Assembly: GCA_947174975.1 (NCBI GenBank)
Contig: CAMWLA010000083.1
Coordinates: 1 to 5,598, forward strand
From: an uncultured Clostridia bacterium
GTDB lineage: Bacteria; Bacillota; Clostridia; Christensenellales; Borkfalkiaceae
DNA: 5,598 nucleotides
Direction of reading: 5' to 3'
Positions 1 through 5,598 of this stretch are shown here, piece after piece (the stretch's first letter is position 1; every line of letters begins with the position of its first letter). Under the pieces are notes generated by a model. It ran no database searches. It was not told the DNA's origin and saw only the letters and a program-made list of their open reading frames with translations. Made by a program: the position numbers and the translations under genes.

Positions 1-1
1 G

Positions 2-556
2 ATTGAAGGGCTTGCGACCAAAAAACGACTGCTTTTGCACTGTTGCTGCGCGCCTTGCTCTTCCGCGTGCCTTGAAAGGCTGTTTCCTTATTTCGATATA
101 ACCGTGTTTTTCTATAACCCGAATATCGAAACGGAAGAATATTTAAAGCGCAAAGCGGAACTTTTGCGGCTGATAAAAGAAACCGGCTGGGCAAAGGAGC
201 TTGACTGCGAACACGAAAAGCAAAATTACTACTCTACTGTCCGCGGGCTTGAAAACGAAAAAGAGGGCGGAAAACGCTGCGAAGTCTGCTTTAAGCTAAG
301 GCTTGAAAAAACCGCGGAAACCGCGGAAAAGCTGAACTTCGATTACTTTGCAACCACCCTCACCATTAGTCCGTTGAAGAATGCAAATCTTATCAATTCG
401 ATAGGCGAACAGCTTGCCGAGGGCAAAAAAGTAAAGTGGCTTTATTCCGACTTTAAAAAGCGCGACGGTTATCTGAACAGCTTGCGCCTTTCGGAAAAAT
501 ATGACTTATACAGACAAGATTATTGCGGCTGCGTTTACAGCATAAATAGAGACTGA
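2..556 (+). CDS. queH: Epoxyqueuosine reductase QueH (5' end outside window)
   Basis: QueH reduces epoxyqueuosine to queuosine in the wobble position of GUN-anticodon tRNAs, the last step of queuosine synthesis. It is a cytosolic iron-sulfur enzyme unrelated in sequence to the cobalamin-dependent QueG. The reading frame is open to the left edge, and 184 residues are visible. The first TTG-led stretch (position 35) is internal: the preceding codons read KKRLL straight into the family's LHCCCAPCSS cysteine motif. From family lengths I infer that roughly 10-30 residues are missing. Other family hallmarks are YNPNI, EYLKRK, the second cysteine pair in GGKRCEVCFKLRLEKTA, TTLTISPLKN, DFKKRDGY, and the C-terminal LYRQDYCGCVYS with the last two cysteines. 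These cysteines fit the metal-cluster ligands known for the family. The gene ends in TGA seven bases before the next gene and probably shares its transcript. No frameshift or missing motif is seen. Confidence 0.93.
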   Translation: MEGLATKKRLLLHCCCAPCSSACLERLFPYFDITVFFYNPNIETEEYLKRKAELLRLIKETGWAKELDCEHEKQNYYSTVRGLENEKEGGKRCEVCFKLRLEKTAETAEKLNFDYFATTLTISPLKNANLINSIGEQLAEGKKVKWLYSDFKKRDGYLNSLRLSEKYDLYRQDYCGCVYSINRD

Positions 557-558
557 GG
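554..558 (+). promoter_or_regulatory. Ribosome binding site of the carbamoyltransferase gene
   Basis: TGAGG lies five bases before the ATG at 564 and overlaps the TGA stop of queH. The GAGG core is a modest Shine-Dalgarno match. The overlap suggests translational coupling with queH and supports the ATG at 564 as the start. Confidence 0.6.
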
Positions 559-563
559 TTTAT

Positions 564-1502
564 ATGGATATTAACAGATATAGTCCGTCATACGGAATCG
601 AGCAAAATCATTTAACTAAGCTTGCCGATTATTCCACGGAAGAAATTTTTGAAATTTTATATGCTACGAAGGCAATGAAAGCCAAGTTTATGGCGCACGA
701 AAGCACGGGCATTTTGCAAGGCACTACCGTTGCAATGCTGTTCGGCGATACTTCTATGCGTACGCGTTCCGCGTTCGAGATAGGTGTTCGTCAGCTTGGC
801 GGCGTGTGCGTGAATTTGCCTTACAGCCAGGACGATATGCAAGCGGGTGAAAACGTAAAGGATATCGTAAACGTGGTTTCGCGTTACGGCGTGGGCGCGC
901 TTGTTACGAGAAGTATCGGTCAAAGCGATTTGGAAGAGTTTTGCGCGGTTTCCCCTATTTCCATAATCAATTCGGGCAACGACGATTACAGCCCTTTGCA
1001 GACCCTTTGCGATTTGTACACTATCTGGGAAAAGAAAGGCAAGCTCGAAGGGCTTAAAATTGCATACGTGGGCAAGGGTGAAAATAACGCAAATTCCCTT
1101 ATTATGGGCGCGATAAAGTGCGGTATGGAAGTTGCCGTGGCAACCCCCAAACAGTTTGCGCTTAAAAAGGAACACTTAACGCGCGCAGAACAGTACGGAA
1201 AAATTACGATTACCCAAAACCCCGTCGAAGCCGTCAAGGACGCGGATATTATCTACACAGACAACTACAGCTACCACACCCCTCTTACGGCAAAGGATAA
1301 GGAAATTCTTTTGCCCTATCAAGTGAACAATTCGCTTTTGAGCGTTGCAAAGCATACCGCGATATTTATGCACCCTCTGCCCGCTTCGCGCGGGGTCGAG
1401 GTTACAGCGGACGTTATAGACGGACGCCTAAGCGCGGTACTCGAACAAGGCGAAAACAAGCTGCACCTTTTAAAGGCAGTTTTGGCATTGCTGATAAAAT
1501 AA
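564..1502 (+). CDS. Divergent ornithine-transcarbamylase-family carbamoyltransferase
   Basis: This 312-residue protein has the full two-domain architecture of OTC-type enzymes, which transfer a carbamoyl group from carbamoyl phosphate to an amine. The N-terminal domain carries SMRTR at 64-68 (family STRTR, phosphate binding), AGENVKD around 95-101 and Arg116. The C-terminal domain has YVGKGENNANS at 168-178, AVKDADIIYTD at 223-233, MHPLPASRG at 269-277, and EVTADVIDG followed by ENKLH at 297-301. Several conserved positions differ. The HPxQ histidine is Ser143 (SPLQ), the STRTR threonine is Met65, the OTC HCLP cysteine is Pro271, the ornithine-binding SMG loop reads YHT at 237-239, and the ENRxH arginine is Lys299. 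Asp233, Gln146 and Arg116 remain. These changes argue against a plain anabolic ArgF. Alternatives are a different amine acceptor (putrescine-, diaminoacid- or lysine-type transcarbamylases are known relatives) or a weakly active or non-catalytic paralogue. No arginine or carbamoyl-phosphate gene is adjacent. The family assignment is secure; the substrate is unknown. Confidence 0.88.
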   Translation: MDINRYSPSYGIEQNHLTKLADYSTEEIFEILYATKAMKAKFMAHESTGILQGTTVAMLFGDTSMRTRSAFEIGVRQLGGVCVNLPYSQDDMQAGENVKDIVNVVSRYGVGALVTRSIGQSDLEEFCAVSPISIINSGNDDYSPLQTLCDLYTIWEKKGKLEGLKIAYVGKGENNANSLIMGAIKCGMEVAVATPKQFALKKEHLTRAEQYGKITITQNPVEAVKDADIIYTDNYSYHTPLTAKDKEILLPYQVNNSLLSVAKHTAIFMHPLPASRGVEVTADVIDGRLSAVLEQGENKLHLLKAVLALLIK

Positions 1503-1519
1503 TTAAATGCAAAACCAAG

Positions 1520-1554
1520 CCCCGCCGTGCGCTGCACGGCGGGGTATTTTTATT
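1520..1554 (+). terminator. Rho-independent terminator between convergent units, possibly bidirectional
   Basis: A perfect 11-bp stem (CCCCGCCGTGC at 1520-1530 pairing with 1534-1544) has a three-base loop and is followed by TATTTTTATT. It begins 17 bases after the carbamoyltransferase stop, so it terminates the plus-strand unit. Read on the minus strand, the same hairpin starts 14 bases after the clpC TAG and is followed by the weaker tract CTTGGTTTT. It may therefore also end the mcsA-mcsB-clpC transcript, though less efficiently. Confidence 0.9.
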
Positions 1555-1558
1555 CCGC

Positions 1559-4081
1559 CTATTTATTTTTAACCGAGCTGAACGAAAGATCGCCGTCCTT
1601 GACAATAACGGAAACCGTTTCGTCGGGAAGAACGTTGCCCGACAGAATTTCGTCGGAAAGTCTGTCTTCTATGCGCTTTTGAATTATGCGCTTTAAAGGG
1701 CGGGCGCCGAACATATCGTTATATCCCTCGTCAACAAGCTTTAATATAGCTTCGTCGGTTACTTTCAAGGAAATATTGTTCGCCTTTAACCTTTCGCAAA
1801 GTCCGTCGATTATCTTGTGGCAGATTTCGGCGGCTTCCTCTTTGGTAAGCTTGCGGAAGATAATTATATCGTCAAGTCTGTTTAAGAATTCGGGCTTGAA
1901 TTGCTCTTTCAAAGCTTCGTTGATATTGTCCTTCATATTGTCGTAGCCGTCGTTTTCGGAAGAAGTGAAACCGAAGTTTGACATCTTCTTAATCTGGCTT
2001 GCGCCGACGTTCGAAGTCATAATAATTATCGTGTTTTTAAAGTTGATTACTCTGCCCTTGCTGTCGGTAAGTCTGCCGTCGTCCAAAATCTGCAACAGCA
2101 CGTTAAATACGTCGGGGTGGGCTTTTTCAACCTCGTCGAAAAGAATTACGCTGTAGGGCTTTCTTCTCACCCTTTCGGTAAGCTGACCGCCGCTGTTATC
2201 GTCGTAACCGATATATCCCGGAGGCGCGCCGATAAGCTTTGATACGGAATGCTTTTCCATAAATTCGGACATATCGACCCTAATCATAAGCTTTTCGTCG
2301 CCGAACATGCACTCGGCAAGCGCCTTTGCAAGGTCGGTTTTACCTACGCCCGTAGGGCCTACGAAAATGAACGAGCCTATGGGTTTATTCGGTTCGGAAA
2401 GCCCCGCGCGCGCACGGCGTATTGCGCGTGAAACTGCGCTGACGGCCTCGTCCTGTCCTATTATTCTCTTATGAAGATTTTCCTCCAAGTGCAAAAGCTT
2501 TTCGCTCTCTTGCTCGGTTAATTTCAATACGGGAACGCCCGTCCAGCCGCTTACTATTTCCGCAATTTCGTTGCTTGCGATTTTGGGAGAAGAGTCGTGC
2601 GCTTCGCTCTTCCAGTCGGAATCGCGCTTTTTGATTCTTTCGTGCAAGTCGTTGATTTCGTCGACGAGCTTTTGGGCTTGAGAATAGTTTTCGCCCTTTG
2701 CCGCCTTGTTCTTTTCCAAGTTCAGTCTTTTGATTTTTTCTTCGAGCTCTTTGACTTCTTCGGGGCTGTTAAGGCTGTTTAAACGCGCACGCGACGCGGC
2801 TTCGTCGATTAAGTCAATCGCCTTATCGGGAAGATATCTGTCCGTAATATATCTGTCGGAAAGTGTTGCCGCGGCAATAATCGCCTCGTCGGTAATTACT
2901 ACTTTATGGTGCGCTTCGTACTTGTCGCGAAGTCCGCGCAAAATTGCAATAGTATCTTCAACCGTGGGTTCTTCCACTTGAACGGGCGTAAAACGGCGCT
3001 CTAAGGCGGAATCTTTTTCGATATATTTTCTGTATTCTTCCAAAGTGGTTGCGCCGATGGTCTGCAATTCGCCGCGGGCAAGCATGGGCTTTAAGATGTT
3101 CGCCGCGTCCATATTTCCCTCGGACGTTGCGCCCGCGCCCACTATTGTATGAATTTCGTCTATGAAAAGTATTACGCTACCGTTATTTTTTATCGAATTA
3201 ATGGCGTTTTTAAGCCTTTCCTCAAAGTCGCCGCGGTATTTCGCACCCGCAACCATTCCGACGAGGTCAAGCGAAAAAACTATCTTGTTTTTCAGAAGAT
3301 CGGGAACTTCGTTTTTAACTATCGCTTGCGCAAGTCCTTCCACTACCGCACTTTTACCTACGCCCGGTTCACCGATAAGCACGGGGTTGTTTTTGGTACG
3401 GCGGGACAGAACCTGAATAATTTTGTCTATTTCTTTCTTTCTGCCGATTACGGGGTCGATTTTACCCTCGCGCGCTTTCTGCGTTAAATCGGTGCCGTAT
3501 TGCGAAAGGGAAGAATCAAGCCTCTTTTCGCTTTTACCGTTGTTTTCGGTTACTTTTTTTGCCGGTTTGACGTCCGAAGTGCCGAAGAAAACCTTGCTTA
3601 TCGCCTCGAAAGGGTTATCGTCATCGTCGTCATCATCGTCAAGCGCTCCGTTGTTAATAGCAAGCTCCAACTTGGAAGCAAGCTTGGGAATACTTACGCC
3701 CAAGGCGCGCAGAATGCGCATTGCAAGACAGTCGCTTGAAGACATTACCGCAAGTAGCATATGCTCGGTTCCCGCAAGCGAATCTTCGCCGTTGACGTCT
3801 ATGGAAACCTCAAGCGCGCGTTCGATCATATGCTTGGTGCGCGGGGTGTAACCGTTTATGTTTGAGCGTCTGTCAATCGAACGGACGAAATATTCGCGGT
3901 ACATCGTTTCGCTTACTCCGCATGAGGTAAGCAGCTTGTATGCGGTGCAGTCGGGGCAGTTAAGCATAGCGAATACGATATGCTCGCTTCCTATATAACT
4001 GCACTGAAAAGCCCTTGCCGCTTCCTCCGCAGTGTTAATTACGTTTTGCAAATTATCCGTAAATCTGTTTATATATTCCAT
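1559..4081 (-). CDS. clpC: ATP-dependent unfoldase ClpC (AAA+ partner of ClpP)
   Basis: ClpC unfolds proteins and feeds them into the ClpP protease in the cytosol during stress and regulatory proteolysis. At 840 residues it is somewhat longer than the Bacillus protein (about 810). The double Clp N-domain spans about 1-143. Its Glu33 (GSEH) and Glu106 (GTEH) match the phosphoarginine-binding glutamates of Bacillus ClpC. An acidic linker with eight aspartates (148-155) follows. AAA-1 has Walker A GEPGVGKS 237-244, pore loop KYRG 281-284, Walker B VILFIDE 303-309 and ERRF 361-364. A charged coiled-coil middle domain lies at about 436-490, as in MecA-binding ClpC and unlike the longer ClpB one. 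AAA-2 has Walker A GPTGVGKT 575-582, pore loop GYIG 622-625, Walker B VILFDE 645-650 and sensor-2 GARP 792-795. The ClpP-docking tripeptide is probably FGF at 703-705, where Bacillus has VGF. The ATG has AGGAG six bases upstream. It is the last gene of the operon, and all ATPase motifs are intact. Confidence 0.97.
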   Translation of the reverse strand: MEYINRFTDNLQNVINTAEEAARAFQCSYIGSEHIVFAMLNCPDCTAYKLLTSCGVSETMYREYFVRSIDRRSNINGYTPRTKHMIERALEVSIDVNGEDSLAGTEHMLLAVMSSSDCLAMRILRALGVSIPKLASKLELAINNGALDDDDDDDDNPFEAISKVFFGTSDVKPAKKVTENNGKSEKRLDSSLSQYGTDLTQKAREGKIDPVIGRKKEIDKIIQVLSRRTKNNPVLIGEPGVGKSAVVEGLAQAIVKNEVPDLLKNKIVFSLDLVGMVAGAKYRGDFEERLKNAINSIKNNGSVILFIDEIHTIVGAGATSEGNMDAANILKPMLARGELQTIGATTLEEYRKYIEKDSALERRFTPVQVEEPTVEDTIAILRGLRDKYEAHHKVVITDEAIIAAATLSDRYITDRYLPDKAIDLIDEAASRARLNSLNSPEEVKELEEKIKRLNLEKNKAAKGENYSQAQKLVDEINDLHERIKKRDSDWKSEAHDSSPKIASNEIAEIVSGWTGVPVLKLTEQESEKLLHLEENLHKRIIGQDEAVSAVSRAIRRARAGLSEPNKPIGSFIFVGPTGVGKTDLAKALAECMFGDEKLMIRVDMSEFMEKHSVSKLIGAPPGYIGYDDNSGGQLTERVRRKPYSVILFDEVEKAHPDVFNVLLQILDDGRLTDSKGRVINFKNTIIIMTSNVGASQIKKMSNFGFTSSENDGYDNMKDNINEALKEQFKPEFLNRLDDIIIFRKLTKEEAAEICHKIIDGLCERLKANNISLKVTDEAILKLVDEGYNDMFGARPLKRIIQKRIEDRLSDEILSGNVLPDETVSVIVKDGDLSFSSVKNK

Positions 4082-4087
4082 TAAACG

Positions 4088-4092
4088 CTCCT
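4088..4092 (-). promoter_or_regulatory. Ribosome binding site of clpC
   Basis: On the minus strand AGGAG sits six bases before the clpC ATG (4079-4081) and overlaps the TAG stop of mcsB. It fixes the clpC start and suggests coupled translation of the kinase and the unfoldase. Confidence 0.8.
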
Positions 4093-5101
4093 ATTTCTTC
4101 ATATTTTCAAATGCTTTTTTGCAGCACTGCGCGCGGTAAACGTCGCGCTCGGTTGCAGTAAGCTGCTGCGCCGCCGCAGCCGTTATGTTGGACGGACTCA
4201 GCTTTACGACTAAATCGTCTATCTGAGAAACGTCGGGAATTTCGATATATCCGAGGCACGCGCCCAGCTTTACTTTCGCGCAAAGCCTTATAAATTCGCG
4301 CGTGGAAATCTTAGCGCAGTTGGTAAGTATTCCGTAAGACCTCAAACACTCGTCTTGTATTTCAAGCGCGCTTGGTCCGTGCAAAAGATTCTGCCGTTCA
4401 ACGGCTTCGTATTTGCAGATTTTTTTAACGACTTCTTCTACTTGGTTTAATATCTCTTCTTCCGTAACGCCGAGCGTCACTTCGTTGCTTATCTGATATT
4501 TATAGCCCTCGGCGTCGCTCCCCTCGCCGTACACTCCGCGCACGGTAAGCCCCAAATGCGCAATACTTCTTACGATTTTGGGCATAACGCCGTTAATGGT
4601 AAGCGCGGGCAAAAACTGCATGACCGACGCCCTAAGTCCCGTGCCGAGGTTCGTCGGACACGCGGTCAAAAAGCCGAACTGCTCGTCATAAGCGAACTTC
4701 ATAGAGTTTGAAATGCGGTTGTCGATTTCCGACATAGTGTCGTACGCAAGGCGCAAATCAAGCCCCTTTACTATGCACTGCTCGCGAAGGTGGTCTTCTT
4801 CGTTTATCATTATCGAAACGCTTTCCTCTCTGTTTATGAGGGCGGCGGAAAGATACTTGTTTTTAATTAGCTTCGGGCTGATTAAGTGGTCTTCCATTAA
4901 GCTGACCGCTTGTTCGCCCGAAATCGAATCCATATAATAAAGCTTGAATTCGTCAAATTCGGAAAGCCCCGATGAAACCAGCCTTATTATCTCTTTGGCT
5001 TGTTTTTCGCTTTTAATGTGCGACGGAAACGGATAGCCTTCCAAGTTGCGCGCAAGGCGGATTCGCGTAGACACGACGGTGCCGTCAGATATTCTGTCCA
5101 T
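4091..5101 (-). CDS. mcsB: Protein arginine kinase McsB
   Basis: McsB phosphorylates arginine side chains of client proteins, marking them for ClpC-ClpP, and in related bacteria it inactivates the heat-shock repressor CtsR. The 336 residues show the guanido-kinase catalytic domain: STRIRLARN 11-19 (nucleotide contacts), NEEDH 100-104, CPTNLGTGLRAS 148-159 with the conserved cysteine Cys148, RGVYGEGS 188-195 and SNEVTLG 205-211. The C-terminal domain contains RDVYRA at 319-324, the RDxxRA phosphoarginine-sensing motif specific to McsB, which separates it from creatine or arginine kinases for small metabolites. The start is forced: an in-frame TAA lies nine codons upstream with no ATG, GTG or TTG between, and a GGAGG is well placed. 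The protein therefore lacks most of the roughly 18-20 residues that precede this point in Bacillus McsB. The gene overlaps mcsA by 17 bases and is followed by clpC after nine. Confidence 0.96.
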   Translation of the reverse strand: MDRISDGTVVSTRIRLARNLEGYPFPSHIKSEKQAKEIIRLVSSGLSEFDEFKLYYMDSISGEQAVSLMEDHLISPKLIKNKYLSAALINREESVSIMINEEDHLREQCIVKGLDLRLAYDTMSEIDNRISNSMKFAYDEQFGFLTACPTNLGTGLRASVMQFLPALTINGVMPKIVRSIAHLGLTVRGVYGEGSDAEGYKYQISNEVTLGVTEEEILNQVEEVVKKICKYEAVERQNLLHGPSALEIQDECLRSYGILTNCAKISTREFIRLCAKVKLGACLGYIEIPDVSQIDDLVVKLSPSNITAAAAQQLTATERDVYRAQCCKKAFENMKK

Positions 5102-5579
5102 TTCCGCCTCCGTGCAAGGTTTTCTTTATTGCGTTTATCTGTCTGTTAAGGCGGTCGGCTTCTTTGAAATTTTTAACGCGCAGTGCGTTTTCAAGCTGTT
5201 CTTTAAGTCCGCGAAGCTGTCTGTGTAAGCCGAGTTCGTCCATATTTTTGCCGACTTTTCCTATATGCTCCACTTTGCCTTGAATGCGCAGAATCGAGGG
5301 AATAAGCTCTTCCTTAAAAACGTCGTAACAGCTGGCACAGCCCAAAAGTCCCGTTCTTTCAAAGTCCGCCAAAGTGGTACGGCAGACGGGGCAAACCTTT
5401 TTGCGGGGCGAAGGCGCGCTGAAAAATCCCGCCCAAACGGAATTGTTCGCCTTGTTGTTATGCTCGCCGTATAAATCGGCGTAGCAAAAAGCGCAAAGGT
5501 GATATTCAAATTTGTTTCCGTTTACTTTTTCAAAGTAGTTGACTACTGCCGGATTTTTTTTACAGCGCTGACAAAGCAT
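5085..5579 (-). CDS. mcsA: McsA, zinc-binding activator of McsB
   Basis: McsA is the small adaptor that stimulates McsB kinase activity and couples it to the ClpC stress response. The 164 residues contain two zinc-binding modules: CQRC (Cys3, Cys6) with CAFC (Cys29, Cys32), and CPVC (Cys63, Cys66) with CASC (Cys81, Cys84). The linker around 85-110 has the typical LIPSILRIQGKVEHIGK stretch. A C-terminal UVR-like helical hairpin at about 119-155 (LRGLKEQLENALRVKNFKEA) is the type of motif also found in UvrB, UvrC and the ClpC middle domain. All eight cysteines are present. The start ATG has AAGGA seven bases upstream at 5587-5591. It is the first operon gene visible; in most Bacillota ctsR precedes it and would lie beyond the right edge. 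Its last codons overlap the mcsB start and hold the mcsB ribosome binding site. Confidence 0.94.
   Translation of the reverse strand: MLCQRCKKNPAVVNYFEKVNGNKFEYHLCAFCYADLYGEHNNKANNSVWAGFFSAPSPRKKVCPVCRTTLADFERTGLLGCASCYDVFKEELIPSILRIQGKVEHIGKVGKNMDELGLHRQLRGLKEQLENALRVKNFKEADRLNRQINAIKKTLHGGGNGQNI
5107..5111 (-). promoter_or_regulatory. Ribosome binding site of mcsB, inside mcsA
   Basis: On the minus strand GGAGG lies five bases before the mcsB ATG and is embedded in the Gly-Gly codons near the mcsA C-terminus. It is the strongest Shine-Dalgarno match in the window and decides the mcsB start, because no other start codon exists before the upstream in-frame stop. Confidence 0.85.
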
Positions 5580-5586
5580 CGTTTAG

Positions 5587-5591
5587 TCCTT
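5587..5591 (-). promoter_or_regulatory. Ribosome binding site of mcsA
   Basis: On the minus strand AAGGA precedes the mcsA ATG by seven bases and supports that start. The 19 bases from here to the window edge are too few to show a promoter or a CtsR operator, and neither is seen. Confidence 0.7.
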
Positions 5592-5598
5592 ATATTTC

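Noticed and set aside
35..37. TTG as start codon of queH
   Set aside because: The frame continues upstream to the window edge with the family-typical residues KKRLL leading into LHCCCAPC, so the true start is outside the window.
657..1175. 172-codon open frame on the minus strand inside the carbamoyltransferase gene
   Set aside because: It lies wholly opposite a gene with clear family motifs, shows no recognisable domain, and its composition is that expected of antisense translation.
564..1502. Pseudogene of argF
   Set aside because: Despite substitutions at key residues, the frame is full length, has a proper start, stop and terminator, and keeps most motifs; degradation is not evident.
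564..1502. Aspartate carbamoyltransferase (suggested by HPLP)
   Set aside because: The flanking residues ASRGVEVTADVIDG, AVKDADIIYTD and ENKLH follow the OTC pattern, not the aspartate transcarbamylase pattern HPLPR.
3616..3642. Triplet microsatellite or short tandem repeat
   Set aside because: GTC and ATC triplets alternate irregularly and stay in the clpC frame; this is an aspartate-rich linker, not a separate repeat element.
3423..3851. 142-codon plus-strand open frame opposite clpC, with a serine run
   Set aside because: The serine run is the antisense reading of the clpC aspartate codons; the frame has no independent motif and is a shadow.
5580..5598. CtsR operator or promoter in front of mcsA
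   Set aside because: Only 19 bases are available and they show only a ribosome binding site; no direct GGTCAAA-type repeat is present.

Overview
The window looks like a compact piece of a low- to mid-GC Bacillota (Firmicutes) chromosome, most likely from a Clostridia-type lineage. The evidence is an mcsA-mcsB-clpC protein-arginine-phosphorylation operon, which is a Gram-positive arrangement, plus AGGAG-type ribosome binding sites and a queH-type queuosine gene. Species cannot be named from the sequence alone. Almost every base is coding. The only gaps are 7, 56 and 9 nt between genes and 19 nt at the right edge.

Left part, plus strand (2-1502): the 3' portion of queH, an iron-sulfur epoxyqueuosine reductase for the last step of queuosine synthesis in tRNA, runs in from the left edge. 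Seven nucleotides later comes a 312-residue carbamoyltransferase of the ornithine transcarbamylase (OTC) fold family. The two were probably transcribed together. The carbamoyltransferase is full length but departs from the family at several active-site positions, including a serine where the carbamoyl-phosphate-binding histidine of the HPxQ motif should be. It should not simply be labelled ArgF.

Middle (1503-1558): a perfect 11-bp GC-rich hairpin with a T-tract lies between the convergent transcription units. It ends the plus-strand unit and may also act on the minus-strand operon.

Right part, minus strand (1559-5579, transcribed right to left): mcsA (two zinc-binding CxxC pairs-of-pairs plus a UVR motif), mcsB (protein arginine kinase) and clpC (double-AAA+ unfoldase for ClpP) form a tight operon with a 17-bp overlap and a 9-bp gap. 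McsA activates McsB, McsB phosphorylates arginines on client proteins, and ClpC reads the mark through its N-domain and delivers the client to ClpP. The two ClpC glutamates known to bind phosphoarginine and the McsB RDxxRA allosteric motif are both present, so the pathway appears intact. The usual first gene, the repressor ctsR, would lie just beyond the right edge, and no promoter or CtsR operator is visible inside the window.

I found no mobile element, CRISPR array, RNA gene or novel multi-gene system. The most unusual content is the divergent carbamoyltransferase, followed by an eight-aspartate run in the ClpC linker and an unusually short McsB N-terminus.
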